A DNA stretch of 64,000 nucleotides, taken from DATGKG01 sp963783145 (lineage in GTDB: Bacteria; Desulfobacterota; Binatia; Binatales; Binataceae). Of the stretch, positions 1 through 8,433 are shown in pieces. The position numbers and the translations under genes were made by a program. The notes under the pieces were generated by a model that saw only the letters and a list, made by a program, of their open reading frames with translations, ran no database searches and was not told the origin of the DNA. The first letter of the stretch is position 1. Each line of letters begins with the position of its first letter. The stretch is from contig CAWAMM010000002.1 in the NCBI GenBank assembly GCA_963783145.1, positions 62,001 through 126,000 on the forward strand, given 5' to 3'.

Positions 1-1426
1 CTCCGAGAAACTCACCGTTTTTCAAGCCCATTGCCATTTCACAAGCTGTCGCCCAACTTGCAAAATCTGCCATTCGTGGCAAGCGTTCTAGCGAAATCGC
101 TGGCAATCTTCTGAGACCAAGCACCACAGCATCGAGCAGCGCGCCCAGCAGGCGTGGCCGCGCCACTTCGAACTCGCACCAGAACAGCCGTTCATCGCGT
201 CGCTGATTCGGTTTGATATCGTTGAACTCGACAATCAGCGCGCGATCGAGGAAGTCGGGCCGCGCCGCTCCCAGATCCGGAATCGCGTTGAAGACCAGCG
301 GTCGGGTGGCGTCGAACACTGCCTCGTCGTGATCGCTGTAGAGCTCGCGTCCGCCGAAGCCACCGCCGGTCGCGAGTCGGCACGCTGCGTCGGCAAGGTC
401 ATTGGGCAGATGGCTGAGATTGTCGAAGCAGACCAGCCACGCATTGCGTGCTGCCGCGACCAGGTCGCGCACCTCCCGCGGTGCACCGCGGAGCGCCGAA
501 GTCCGAGGATCGATTAGCGAGATGATTACCCTGCATCCGGTCGACTTTCCGGCCCCCTGTTCTCCCTTGGCCACGAGGATAGGGTAGGGCATCGCGGGCT
601 TGAGCGCTGCGACCAGGAAGGCCCTGATCAAAACCCAGCCGTCGTGGTCGACATTGAGGAATGGCCTCAACTCCTCGATGCTTCCGCCCGCTTCTGGTAG
701 AGGCAGAGGTTGTGACCCGCGCGCGCGGCGGAACTTAGCCGGCGCCCTTTCGACGATGCGCCAACCATCGGTGTCGATTTCAACCGCTCTCCAGTCCGGA
801 TCACACAGGTCAAGATAGAGCTTGCCGCCATACTCGGCGACGCGGAGATGAATCGCGTGCTCCGGGCCGTCGAACAGCGCACGCGCTTCAAAAATCTCCA
901 ATCCCGCCCGAAGTGCCTGACCGCCGGGACTATCACCTGTATCGAGGTAATAGGTCCTCAACATGAAAAGATGAAATGCGCGAGAGCGGAGCGGATAGTT
1001 CTCCCAATGCTGCTCAACCCGAACCGAGGCCCAGCCGTGCTGGTCCGGATCGTGGAATAACTCGATGCCCGCTCTTATACAGAGTCGAACCAGGACCAAC
1101 GCTTTCGAGAATTCAGCGTCATTTGTACGCGTCGGCTCGCAGAGCATGTACTCGACGACCTCTGCTTTTTGGTAGGTGGTGAGAATCGTGCGCCAATGCT
1201 GCCACCTTTGGGGGTTACCACGCCTTATCGCGGCGAACGCAAGTATCGCCTCGCTCGATACCAGGAGTTCCGGATCGTCTGCGATCTTAGGTTCCAGTTC
1301 GTTCAGGAAGAGCAGGGCGACCTCGGCGGCGATGCTGCGAGGTTCGCTAGCGGTAGCGCTCTCGGTAGTTTGGTCTGCCCGTGGGTTTGGAGGGCGTACG
1401 AGGTGTAGCCTCTTCTTTTCGTCCAT
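1..1426 (-). CDS. Phage-type P-loop ATPase (helicase/primase-like), C-terminus off window
   Basis: The reading frame is open from an ATG at 1426 to the left window edge (475 codons), so the C-terminus is missing. About two thirds of the way through it has a Walker A motif (GEQGAGKST), followed by a hydrophobic Walker B-like stretch (WLVCFDNLSHL) and a sensor-like segment with ARPDFLDRALIVEF. This arrangement is typical of phage and plasmid ATPases that act as replicative helicase or primase-helicase; the specific function is inferred. The ATG lies 4 nt after the stop of the HNH gene, so it is probably the last visible gene of the Erf-YqaJ-HNH operon. A decayed second copy of the same gene lies at 26259-27583. 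Confidence 0.72.
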   Translation of the reverse strand, partial: MDEKKRLHLVRPPNPRADQTTESATASEPRSIAAEVALLFLNELEPKIADDPELLVSSEAILAFAAIRRGNPQRWQHWRTILTTYQKAEVVEYMLCEPTRTNDAEFSKALVLVRLCIRAGIELFHDPDQHGWASVRVEQHWENYPLRSRAFHLFMLRTYYLDTGDSPGGQALRAGLEIFEARALFDGPEHAIHLRVAEYGGKLYLDLCDPDWRAVEIDTDGWRIVERAPAKFRRARGSQPLPLPEAGGSIEELRPFLNVDHDGWVLIRAFLVAALKPAMPYPILVAKGEQGAGKSTGCRVIISLIDPRTSALRGAPREVRDLVAAARNAWLVCFDNLSHLPNDLADAACRLATGGGFGGRELYSDHDEAVFDATRPLVFNAIPDLGAARPDFLDRALIVEFNDIKPNQRRDERLFWCEFEVARPRLLGALLDAVVLGLRRLPAISLERLPRMADFASWATACEMAMGLKNGEFLG

Positions 1427-1430
1427 GTGA

Positions 1431-1928
1431 TTAGATTCGCGGAAGCAGCTTCTTCCATTTGCGCCGATTACACTGGCGGCAAAGCGTTTGTAGGTTCGTC
1501 TCTTCCGAGCTCCCGCCTTTGCTGATCGGGACCACGTGATCGATTTCAAGGTTGGTGGCCCGTCGGCATCTCCGGCAGCGGCCCCCATCACGAACGATCA
1601 CCATGGCGCGAGTCTCATCAGAGATACGTCGGCTCGCCATCCGATCCTGGTGGGTCTCGCGTTCAAGTGGTGAGAACTCGATGAACTCAGCCAGTTCCGC
1701 GAGATCCAAAATCTCGGTAGCGCCGATCAGTCGTTCTAACCTGAGCCGATGATTGGGAAGCACGTTGTTCATTCGCGCCGACAGCAGAAGCAGACAGATC
1801 AGGTGCGCCTTTCTGGCGTCCGGGAGCTGGCGGAAGCGGACATCGTTAAGCAGATCGTAAGGCAACCGGATCTCCCGGCGAGTTCGCTCGAACTGACGAA
1901 AATTACGAAAGCCGAAATACTGCTCCAT
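1431..1928 (-). CDS. HNH endonuclease
   Basis: This 165-residue protein has a C-terminal HNH domain. Two zinc-binding CxxC pairs (C118/C121 and C150/C153) flank the LEIDHVVP core (D130, H131) and an asparagine at 145. Residues 1-100 are not a recognised nuclease part and are rich in Arg and Leu; they may be a DNA-binding or replication-associated region. The gene starts 11 nt after the YqaJ recombinase stop and ends 4 nt before the ATPase start, so it is co-transcribed with phage-like recombination genes. HNH enzymes here may be packaging or homing nucleases; the exact role cannot be read from sequence. Confidence 0.8.
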   Translation of the reverse strand: MEQYFGFRNFRQFERTRREIRLPYDLLNDVRFRQLPDARKAHLICLLLLSARMNNVLPNHRLRLERLIGATEILDLAELAEFIEFSPLERETHQDRMASRRISDETRAMVIVRDGGRCRRCRRATNLEIDHVVPISKGGSSEETNLQTLCRQCNRRKWKKLLPRI

Positions 1929-1939
1929 TATCTTTGCCC

Positions 1940-2824
1940 TCAGACTGACTCCGGGCTGAGTTCGAAGAAGTTAATGTTCATGACGGGAACCGGAGCCTTC
2001 CGGTACCTTTCGAGATCGACCCCGCGCAGCTCGGGAACCTGTGCGTAATAGACCGCTCCTCTCCTGAAGCTCTTCAGCACCTCCACCCCGCACCCGAAGG
2101 TGCGCCGCGAGGTTGCGAGCTTGTCGAGCAGCGCCCGAAGTTGGCGCTCTTCCAAGCTCAGCTTTTCAAACTGGGTTCGGACCTTCCGATATTGCACCGC
2201 GAGCGAACGCCATTGCGGGTTGGCAGTTAAATCGCGATCGCCGTCCTCGAGCTCCGGCCAGCGGTTTTCCTTGACCCTCCGCCAAAACTCCCCCTCCGCA
2301 TCGACCAGCCTTTGCATGTAGTCTCGGTCAGGCCGGATTTTGACCAGACATCCCGCCCTTCCATCAAATGACCAATAGTGTGCTTCCTCGGCACCGGAAA
2401 CCTCGAGTTGGTGCTGCAACTGACCGTAGTAATGCGGCGGAACGCGACCCTGTGCGGCTGCGTTGCGGTCGCGAAGATTTAGCGGGCACTTTATTTCGAG
2501 CACGATGGAGCCGTCGAAGCTGAACCCGTCGAGTGAGGCCCGCATCCAATCGAGTCGCTCGTGAACGAGACATAGCGGTTCCATCTGCATCTCAAACTGC
2601 CGCTCGTATGCTCGCCTTGCTGCCCGCTCCAGTTCGCGACCACGTCGCGCAGCCCAACCGGCGATAGATTCGGTCGACCGCCTGGTTTTAATTGACCACA
2701 GCTGTTTTGGGGTTTTGAAAATTCCTTCGCCCATGATGACCGGTGCGTCGCTGGCGCCTATCCCCTCAAGGCGCCAGCGATGCCAATCGGGCGTGTTCTG
2801 GTATAGCCGTTCAATCCTGGGCAT
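1940..2824 (-). CDS. YqaJ-type viral recombinase / lambda-exonuclease family nuclease
   Basis: This 294-residue protein opens with WHRWRLEGIGASDAP (residues 14-28), the N-terminal signature of YqaJ-like recombinases. It has the PD-(D/E)XK elements: ASLDG with D99, LEIKCP with E110 and K112, and the GQLQHQL helix (Gln135-139). Family members are 5'-3' exonucleases that resect double-stranded DNA for single-strand annealing. Its start overlaps the end of the Erf gene by 14 nt, which implies translational coupling and matches the classic exonuclease plus annealing-protein pair of phage recombination modules. The C-terminal ~100 residues are charged and predicted helical, of unknown role. Confidence 0.88.
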   Translation of the reverse strand: MPRIERLYQNTPDWHRWRLEGIGASDAPVIMGEGIFKTPKQLWSIKTRRSTESIAGWAARRGRELERAARRAYERQFEMQMEPLCLVHERLDWMRASLDGFSFDGSIVLEIKCPLNLRDRNAAAQGRVPPHYYGQLQHQLEVSGAEEAHYWSFDGRAGCLVKIRPDRDYMQRLVDAEGEFWRRVKENRWPELEDGDRDLTANPQWRSLAVQYRKVRTQFEKLSLEERQLRALLDKLATSRRTFGCGVEVLKSFRRGAVYYAQVPELRGVDLERYRKAPVPVMNINFFELSPESV

Positions 2825-3782
2825 GGGCGCCGTTCTGATGATTCTGTTTGGTGCGTTTGCGATTCAGCAGCTCCACCGCGCGGCGATAGCTGCTTTCTCG
2901 CATCTCTTCGATGGAGTCCACTTTGTAATAGGAAAGCACGCGTTCGAGTTCCGTTTCCGTTTCGTCGATCAAGGCTCGCAGCTGGTGGGTTTCCTCCGCG
3001 GTGACCAAACGATCGGAACCATTGGCCGACGCCGCTCCATGATTGAGCCGCTCTTCTTCCGGGTCATCCCCGGTGGCCAATAAAAAGGACTGGAGTAGGG
3101 CATACTTCAGCGCTCCGGTCATCGCCTTGTAGGGAGCCTTGTCGCCGGCATCGAGCCCTTGCCCGGCCACCTTGGCGGTGAGATCCTCGCCGGTTTCGAC
3201 GTCGATGAAGGTGTAGGCCATGACAACCTGCGCGGCGCGTGCCGCTTCAGGTCCGATATTACGAGCCGGCTCGTAAACGATGGATTCCAAATACGGAATG
3301 ATCACTACCCCGAGTTCGGCGAGGACATCGCCGACTGAGCCGGCTAGATCGGCTGCGGTGACGTACGAGTAGTTGTTGCGCTCGTTGAAGCCGCGCTTCT
3401 GGACGTAGCCAATTCGGCGACGGACTTCGGCGAGCTTCTGGCGCAGGTTTAGCTGCACGGCCATCGCCGGTTTCGCAGCGTCCCCGTCCGGTCGAGCGTC
3501 GAGCTCTGACTGCCCAATTTCTGCGCTGCCGTCGGGCAGCGATTGGGTTCGACCGCTTCTGTTTTTTCCCGCCTTTTGCTTACCGCGCTTTCCCCCTTTC
3601 TTTTCGCGATACCTTCCCGGACCGCGCTTCAGTGCTTCGCCTCGAGGATTCGGAGCTTCCGGATCCTGCAGTGAAGCGACCAGGAGAGTTTCGAGCTCTC
3701 CTCGTCCGCACCGGATCTCCTCGGCCATCGATTTAGTGTCGATTTTCTCCGAGACTTGGTTAGCATTTCCGTTTTGGTTCAC
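2811..3782 (-). CDS. erf: Erf-family single-strand annealing protein
   Basis: The protein contains the ERF domain: LRQKLAEVRRRIGYVQKRG, then NNYSYVTAADL, VVIIPY, a GEDLTAKVAGQGLDAGDKA segment and KAMTGALKYALLQSFLLATGDDPE. ERF proteins anneal complementary single strands in phage recombination and replication. I place the start at GTG 3782 because a GGAGG ribosome-binding site lies 7 nt upstream and the AT-rich operator-like sequence is just beyond it; the frame stays open to a TTG at 3851, but that would put the operator inside the gene. The first ~100 residues are a charged linker rich in Arg, Lys and Gly. First gene of the minus-strand recombination operon. Confidence 0.86.
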   Translation of the reverse strand: MNQNGNANQVSEKIDTKSMAEEIRCGRGELETLLVASLQDPEAPNPRGEALKRGPGRYREKKGGKRGKQKAGKNRSGRTQSLPDGSAEIGQSELDARPDGDAAKPAMAVQLNLRQKLAEVRRRIGYVQKRGFNERNNYSYVTAADLAGSVGDVLAELGVVIIPYLESIVYEPARNIGPEAARAAQVVMAYTFIDVETGEDLTAKVAGQGLDAGDKAPYKAMTGALKYALLQSFLLATGDDPEEERLNHGAASANGSDRLVTAEETHQLRALIDETETELERVLSYYKVDSIEEMRESSYRRAVELLNRKRTKQNHQNGAHAQD

Positions 3783-3818
3783 TGAATTACCTCCGCTGCA
3801 TCGAGTTCGGTTGCCTAA

Positions 3819-3843
3819 TAGTATATTAGTATTAAGTATACTA
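3819..3843. promoter_or_regulatory. Candidate operator/promoter of the recombination operon
   Basis: A 7-bp perfect inverted repeat, TAGTATA and TATACTA, is separated by 11 nt and contains repeated AGTAT motifs. The segment is strikingly AT-rich compared with its surroundings and lies 37 bp upstream of the erf GTG. It could be a repressor operator overlapping a -10 region; this is inferred from position and symmetry only. Confidence 0.4.
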
Positions 3844-3898
3844 CGAAGCAACGACCAAAAGGAATATCCTTGGGGAACTTGGCGGTGTAGGGGCGAAC

Positions 3899-4051
3899 GT
3901 GGCGAAGGTTAGATTGTCGGGTTACCGTTGCGAGCGGTGCGGTCACGAATGGCTACCGCGAAAAGGCGGTCCTGAACCGAAGGTCTGCCCCCGTTGCAAG
4001 TCGCCATATTGGAATCGTCCCCGAAAGATCACGAGGCCTTTAAGTAGCTAG
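3899..4051 (+). CDS. Small zinc-ribbon protein (50 aa)
   Basis: A short open frame from GTG 3899 to TAG 4049-4051 encodes 50 residues with two knuckles, YRCERCGHEWLPR and VCPRCKSPYWNRPR. This CxxC...CPxCKSPYWN(R/K)P pattern is a widespread family of tiny rubredoxin-like zinc ribbons, often found next to toxin-antitoxin or mobile genes. Partner and function are unknown. It is divergent from erf, with 116 bp between the two starts, so both could be controlled from the same AT-rich region. The start codon is GTG with only a weak GGGG-type ribosome-binding site. Confidence 0.66.
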   Translation: MAKVRLSGYRCERCGHEWLPRKGGPEPKVCPRCKSPYWNRPRKITRPLSS

Positions 4052-4089
4052 TCGATAGCTAGCCCGGTCTGACATCGGACATCTTAGAC

Positions 4090-4130
4090 ACGAATTCGGT
4101 GACGGACGAAGCGAACTAGTCGCGAGTCCT
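4090..4130. repeat. Dispersed ~40-bp repeat, copy 1
   Basis: The segment from CGAATTC through GCGAACTAGTCGCGAGTCC closely resembles 24286-24328 (GCGAACTACTCGCGAGTCC). Both copies lie beside phage-like genes. It may be a shared non-coding element of the two phage-like blocks, for example an attachment or regulatory site; that is a guess. Confidence 0.35.
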
Positions 4131-5574
4131 GAGAGTTATTGTCCAATGTTGTGGATCGGGCGGTCATGATCAGGCGGCTTCCCTAGGTTGATGGTCAGTT
4201 GATTGCGTAACCTGTTTCGCGGGGTCGAGCTGGACCCCATCGGCGAACTTCACTCCTTCACGAACCCGCGGCAAGAGCTGAGCGCCATCGAGGTGGCGCC
4301 AGCGAAGCTGTGCCATCTCGAGCAGCTTGAATGCCATCAGCAGCCCCTTGGTTCTTGAACCGGCGCCCCTGGTCGCGCGCTCGCGCAAGCGTACGGTAGC
4401 GAACGGCGACTCGATCACGTTGGTAGTCCTCAGATGCTTCCAATGCGCGGCAGGAAAGTCGAAGAAAGTAACCAGCCGTTCCCAATTGGCTGTGAGCGAC
4501 TCGACTGCCTTGGAGTACTTGGACTGATACTCCGCCTCGAAACGCGCGCGTGCGGCCTCGCAATCGGCGCGGCACTCCGCGTACATCATCTCGTGCAACG
4601 CGCGCTTGGCGCGGGACTGCAGCCGTTGGGGCAGCTTGTCGAGCACATTGACCAGCTTATGGCACCAGCAGCCCTGCGCGCGGGTCTCGGGCCAGACCTC
4701 GCGGGCCGCGGCCCAGAATCCTAGCGCGCCGTCGCCCACCGCCACCACCGGCGCGGCCATCCCGCGCCGCTTGAGCTCGCGCAGCAACGCCTTCCAGCTC
4801 TCCGCGCTCTCCCGGTAGCCATCCTCGACCGCGAGCAACTCCTTCGCGCCGTCGGGCCGCGCACCGATCATAACCAGAGTGCAAAGTCGGTCGTCTTCGA
4901 GCCGGATATTGAAGTGCACCCCATCGACCCACACGTAAACGTACTCGCGCCCGGCCAGCTCGCGCTGACGAAAGGCGCCGTATTCTTGCTCCCAGCCGGC
5001 AGTAAGTCGGGCGATGTTGGTCGGCGACAGACCGGCCGCGTCTGCGCCGAGCAACCCTTCCAGCGCGGGGCGAAAATCGCCGGTCGAGAGCCCACGCAGA
5101 TACAGGAGGGGCAGCACCTCGGCTACTTTGGGTGAACGCCGCATGTACGGCGGCAGGATCCGGCTGGTGAAGCGCCGGCGACCTCCTTGTTCATCACGGC
5201 GCCGGTCATCAATTCGGGGGGCCTTGAGCTCTACAGTTCCTGCTCCCAAGGTTAGCTTGCGCGCCTGGGCAAGGCCGTTGCGCACTACCAGCGCGCGTCC
5301 GTGCTCGTCACGCTCGTCGCGATGCCGTTCGACATAATCGTCGGCCTCCGCCTTAAGCGCTTCGATCAACATCCGCCGAGCGCCCTCGCGCGCGATCTGG
5401 TCCAGCGGCAAAAGCTCCTCAGTGGCTTCCCTTGCATCTTGCTTCTCGACTACCTTCAGCATCGGTGGCGTCTCCTTCCAACCCGGCTCCCACCGGGGTT
5501 CGCGTTGCTCACGCGGAAGGGTACGCCGCCTTTTTCATGACGTCATCGATCCACAACTTTCGGTAATAGCTCTT
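4131..5574 (-). mobile_element. IS256-type insertion sequence
   Basis: The element comprises one transposase gene and imperfect terminal inverted repeats. The core GTTGTGGATCG is at 4148-4158 and its complement at 5547-5557, with weaker matching extending outward (GAG-N-TATT-like ends). The ends are placed to within about 5 bp; I could not find an unambiguous target duplication. It is inserted into or at the end of a phage-like gene (5569-6181). A diverged fragment of a related transposase lies at 19440-19620. Confidence 0.8.
4170..5462 (-). CDS. IS256 family transposase
   Basis: The 430-residue product is full length for the mutator-like IS256 family (about 400-430). The DDE catalytic residues are visible as D180 (VWVDGVH), D244 (VGDGALGF) and E351 (TNVIES), followed by the conserved segment RGAGSRTKG. 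There is no frameshift or internal stop, so this copy could still be active. The start is an ATG-type codon at 5462, inside the right terminal repeat by about 100 bp. Confidence 0.93.
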   Translation of the reverse strand: MLKVVEKQDAREATEELLPLDQIAREGARRMLIEALKAEADDYVERHRDERDEHGRALVVRNGLAQARKLTLGAGTVELKAPRIDDRRRDEQGGRRRFTSRILPPYMRRSPKVAEVLPLLYLRGLSTGDFRPALEGLLGADAAGLSPTNIARLTAGWEQEYGAFRQRELAGREYVYVWVDGVHFNIRLEDDRLCTLVMIGARPDGAKELLAVEDGYRESAESWKALLRELKRRGMAAPVVAVGDGALGFWAAAREVWPETRAQGCWCHKLVNVLDKLPQRLQSRAKRALHEMMYAECRADCEAARARFEAEYQSKYSKAVESLTANWERLVTFFDFPAAHWKHLRTTNVIESPFATVRLRERATRGAGSRTKGLLMAFKLLEMAQLRWRHLDGAQLLPRVREGVKFADGVQLDPAKQVTQSTDHQPREAA

Positions 5575-6181
5575 GCCATTCAGTTTGCCGTTGCTCGCCG
5601 CTGCGGCCAATTCTTCACGGGAACCGAGCGCCCCGCAGCCCAGTAGACTCTTGGCTAAATCAAAGCGGGTACCCAGCGCTCCGCTCTCGTAGAGGGCCGT
5701 GGCCAATACCTCGAGAGGACCGAGACCCCCCTACCTTCAAAAGAATTGTCATTACCTCGACCGCGTTGGCGAGCTTTTCCTCGGCGCTGGGCGGTCGCTT
5801 CAATGGCTCGGGCCGGGGTTGATTCCCAGACTGGCCCGCGGGCTCGAGTTTTACTGGCCCCTCAATGCCGAGGATTTCGGCCTCGTGAGAGAGAACTTTG
5901 ATGCCGCTGTTCACAGCCGGAGGATCCCCTGCTTGAATCCCTCCTTGCAGCGCGAGGAACATATCTTCGCAACGCTGAACCTGGAGTTTCCGATAGTGCT
6001 CGGCTTCTTGGTTCGGCGATGCATTCAGCGCCTTGGTCACCGCCTCCTGAATCGAGCGGGCGCCGATTCTATAGTTTGGGCCGAAGACGATTCCCTCTGG
6101 CAGCGGGGCTATCGGTGTGGCTTGACAGCGGAATAAAAGTGGCAGTCCGGCGCCTATGTTAACCAGCCTGCCACGGGTCAA
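5569..6181 (-). pseudogene. Phage-like (terminase-neighbourhood) protein, frameshifted and truncated
   Basis: The first part (5660-6181) contains AEHYRKLQVQRCEDMFLALQ, AGDPPAVNSGIKVLSHEAEILGIEGP, a pattern seen in phage terminase-small-subunit-like or neighbouring proteins. The frame breaks in a run of six G (near 5725-5731 on this strand); removing one base gives KVGGLGPLEVLATALYESG and continues to the IS256 end, after which only IS sequence is read. No ATG is available at the 5' end, where the frame overlaps the toxin gene by 23 nt, so it is probably truncated there too. It was probably part of the same phage-like block as the Erf operon. Confidence 0.5.
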
Positions 6182-6584
6182 GCAGGGAAATACCTAAGCG
6201 CTGGAAGTCCTTGACATTGCGGGTGGCGAGAGTGAGACCGTGCGCCTCCGCCGTGGCGGCGACGAATGCGTCCATCGACCCGAGCGTCAGACCAATCTTC
6301 TGCCCCCGCGCCATCACAACGCCCCAGGTTTCGGCAACGTACGGATCAATGTCGAGGATGCGCTCTTCGAAGCGCGCAGGGAGATCCTCGGCAAGCCAGG
6401 TAGCTAACCGCTCGCGGCGGTGCCCGGCCGGCAACATCTCGACTCCCCGCCGGATCTCCGCGAACGAAATCACGCTGATGAACACGCGGTCTTCGTCCAC
6501 TTCGGCCAGCCACGAAATGACGTTAGGGTCCGGTTGTGGCCTGACCCATTCCGACACCACATTGGTGTCGAGCAGAAAACTCAC
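6159..6584 (-). CDS. PIN-domain toxin (VapC/FitB type)
   Basis: This 141-residue PIN-domain ribonuclease starts MSFLLDTNVVSEW (first acidic residue of the PIN active site), has SVISFAEIRRG (second acidic residue) and the later acidic region LGSMDAFVAATAEAHGL with TRNVKDF. Such toxins cleave RNA and are held inactive by the partner antitoxin. It starts with GTG overlapping the antitoxin stop (GTGA), the usual coupled arrangement. It is closely similar to the toxin at 53999-54427 (most residues identical by eye), so the module has been duplicated within this window. Confidence 0.9.
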   Translation of the reverse strand: MSFLLDTNVVSEWVRPQPDPNVISWLAEVDEDRVFISVISFAEIRRGVEMLPAGHRRERLATWLAEDLPARFEERILDIDPYVAETWGVVMARGQKIGLTLGSMDAFVAATAEAHGLTLATRNVKDFQRLGISLLDPWQAG

Positions 6585-6880
6585 AACTCGATCTCGCGCG
6601 GCCCATCCTTGGACCGCTTAATCTTGAGGCTCGAGCCGCGCAGGGGCGAGGCGGCGAAGAACTCCGCAAGGTTGCCTTTGCGTTTGGTTTTGCGCTGCCA
6701 CTCCTCGACCGAGACAACAACCACGGCTTTTAGACCTTTGCGGGTGATGGTCTGCGGACCATCTGCGCGCGCGCGGTCAATCACCTCGCTGAATCGGGCT
6801 TTCGCCTCGGCTACCGCCCAAGTTCCCCCATCGCGGTTCTGACGACGTATGATAGTCATTCTGGTCATAGTGGTCATCAT
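6581..6880 (-). CDS. Phd/YefM-type antitoxin
   Basis: This 99-residue antitoxin has the Phd-like core TWAVAEAKARFSEVIDRARADGPQTITRKG, AVVVVSVEEW, then a basic and variable C-terminus that should bind the toxin. Several in-frame ATG codons are packed at the 5' end (MMTTMTRMT), so the exact start is uncertain by up to eight codons. It probably autoregulates with its toxin; a 10-bp palindrome lies immediately upstream. The near-identical copy at 53717-54002 has lost its N-terminus. Confidence 0.85.
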   Translation of the reverse strand: MMTTMTRMTIIRRQNRDGGTWAVAEAKARFSEVIDRARADGPQTITRKGLKAVVVVSVEEWQRKTKRKGNLAEFFAASPLRGSSLKIKRSKDGPREIEL

Positions 6881-6887
6881 ATCGTAA

Positions 6888-6897
6888 ACGGTACCGT
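6888..6897. promoter_or_regulatory. Candidate autoregulatory palindrome of the toxin-antitoxin pair
   Basis: ACGGTACCGT is a perfect 10-bp palindrome beginning 8 bp upstream of the earliest antitoxin start. Phd-type antitoxins bind short palindromes at their own promoters, so this is a plausible operator. Position and symmetry are the only evidence. Confidence 0.35.
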
Positions 6898-7073
6898 CCA
6901 GCTACCGTAAAAGAGATCGAAACCGAGATTCGATGTTATGAGCGTTCAGCCTCACTTGAACAACCTTGAGCTTGACCCTTGAGGGTGAACTTTGATGAAG
7001 CGGGCCACGCGGTTTGTAAAGGCGAGGTCGAGCCGCAGCCGTTGCCGAGGGGAGGACCAACGGACCGGCCTGG

Positions 7074-7271
7074 ATGCAGGCGATGCAGCTATGCGGGATC
7101 AGTCGCCAGTCGGTTTATTCGTGGATCCAGGAGTGGAGGGTAGAACGACTAGTCGACGGCATTAAACTTTCCCGTGCTTCGGGCATTCCGATCGAGAAGC
7201 TGGCCGGCGAGACTTTCGATCCAGAGGAGAAAAGCTCCTCACTCCCACCCGGAGATCAAGAAACCAAATAG
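7074..7271 (+). CDS. Small helix-turn-helix protein, YdaS/Cro-like
   Basis: The 65-residue product contains CGISRQSVYSWIQ followed by ASGIPIEKLAGETF, which resembles the YdaS/Cro helix-turn-helix pattern in which a recognition helix (SRQxVxxW) is followed by an IP-helix. It probably binds DNA as a small regulator. The expected N-terminal helix is missing or out of frame, so it may be 5'-truncated. Its neighbours on the same strand are unrelated small genes 200 bp downstream. Confidence 0.42.
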   Translation: MQAMQLCGISRQSVYSWIQEWRVERLVDGIKLSRASGIPIEKLAGETFDPEEKSSSLPPGDQETK

Positions 7272-7475
7272 AACTTAAAAGGAAGCCGACTCAAGTGCTT
7301 CAACGCGCGGAGGCGCGTAGCCCCTTCACCTTTCGCTGTAAGCGGATTTTGGTTCCCGGACCCTGCCGTTTTTTTCTGGTGCTAGCCGGCAGGATTGGGC
7401 AGATGCCAAAAACTCTCGAATTAAACCTTCTGACTAGGGACTTGCCTGCGCGGGCGGTAGTATGGCGGCAAGGCA

Positions 7476-7844
7476 ATGAAGAAGCGCAAGAAAGATCCGA
7501 CTCGGGAAGATCGGATCCAGAACCAAGCCATCGTCGACGCGTACGGATCCGAAGAACGCGCGATGGGATGGTACTACTACCTGGAAAACCAATCGCGGTT
7601 TCCATTTGAGGCCAGATGCACCGTTTCCAAGGTCGTTTCGCCGCTCAGCAAAGGTGAAACCGTCCAGGTCCTTCGCATGGCACCGGAGGAAGCATGCTCC
7701 GCCGACATTCTGGTGATGGTCCGCTGGCAAGGCCGAAGCATGGCGGTGCCCCTGTCCCAACTGGCCGCGGCCAATCTGGATGAATCCACCGCCAACGCTA
7801 TCGGCGACTGGCATTATTGGGTCTCGCAGGGCTATCTTTTCTGA
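7476..7844 (+). CDS. Conserved small protein of the 'calcium-binding protein' annotation family
   Basis: The 122-residue product reads KKDPTREDRI, VDAYGSEERAMGWYYYLE, FPFEARC, then VQVLRMAPEEAC, ILVMVRWQGRSMAVPLSQL and AIGDWHYWVSQGYLF. The order (DAYxxEERAxGWYYYLE, FPFxA, VPLSQL, DWHYWVxxGY) is that of a widespread small acidic/beta-rich family that databases label calcium-binding; I know of no firm biochemical role. The length is usual for the family. It lies 48 bp upstream of the DUF6155-like gene, so the two may be co-transcribed. Confidence 0.6.
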   Translation: MKKRKKDPTREDRIQNQAIVDAYGSEERAMGWYYYLENQSRFPFEARCTVSKVVSPLSKGETVQVLRMAPEEACSADILVMVRWQGRSMAVPLSQLAAANLDESTANAIGDWHYWVSQGYLF

Positions 7845-7892
7845 CGCCTAGGTCCAACAAATCGTCGGCAAGCGACTAAAGCCGAGCACACT

Positions 7893-8433
7893 ATGGCAAG
7901 GCGGCAGCCCAAATCAGAGCCTACATGGACAGATGTTAAGGCGAGACTCGCAGGCTTCGACCGACTGGGATTGTGGGGCCTGATTCAGGATCTCTACGCC
8001 GCCAACAAGGACAATCGGTCGTTTCTTCACGCCCGCTTCGGATTGGTCCAAGACGTTCTCGCTCCCTACAAGGAGGCGCTGGACCGCTGGCTCTGGCCGG
8101 ATGTATTGCGGAACCAGGACACGTCCGTCGTTAAGGCCAAACACGCCATCTCCAGCTACCGAAAAGCTGTTGGCGAACCGGCGGGTCTCGCGGAGTTGAT
8201 GGTCTTCTACTGCGAACGGGCTGCAGGATTCTGCAACTAATATCGGGTATCAGGATGAGGGTTATTTCGATGGATTTGTCGGCATGTTCGAGCAGGCTCT
8301 GAAGGCCATCGCCCAGTTGCCGACCAGCGATCGTAATGCCCTGATGGCACGGCTCGATAGAGTACGCGTGATCAGCCACAACTTCGGCTACGGTGTCGGC
8401 GACGATATGGATTCCCTGCTTGCGGAATACTGA
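7893..8433 (+). pseudogene. DUF6155-like protein, single frameshift
   Basis: The first frame (7893-8240) gives GLWGLIQDLYAANKDNRSFLHARFG, VVKAKHAISSYRK and ELMVFYCERAAGFCN, then stops. A one-base change near 8233 restores TNIGYQDEGYFDGF and continues to a TGA at 8431-8433, giving a protein of about 180 residues, the normal length. Members of this family have no established function. The break may be a real mutation or a sequencing error (an AA dinucleotide). Confidence 0.62.

Noticed and set aside
4131..5574. Clean target-site duplication for the IS256 element
   Set aside because: Flanking sequences (GAGAGTTATT on the left, TAATAGCTCT on the right) are inverted rather than direct, so they are part of the terminal repeats; no direct duplication could be assigned.
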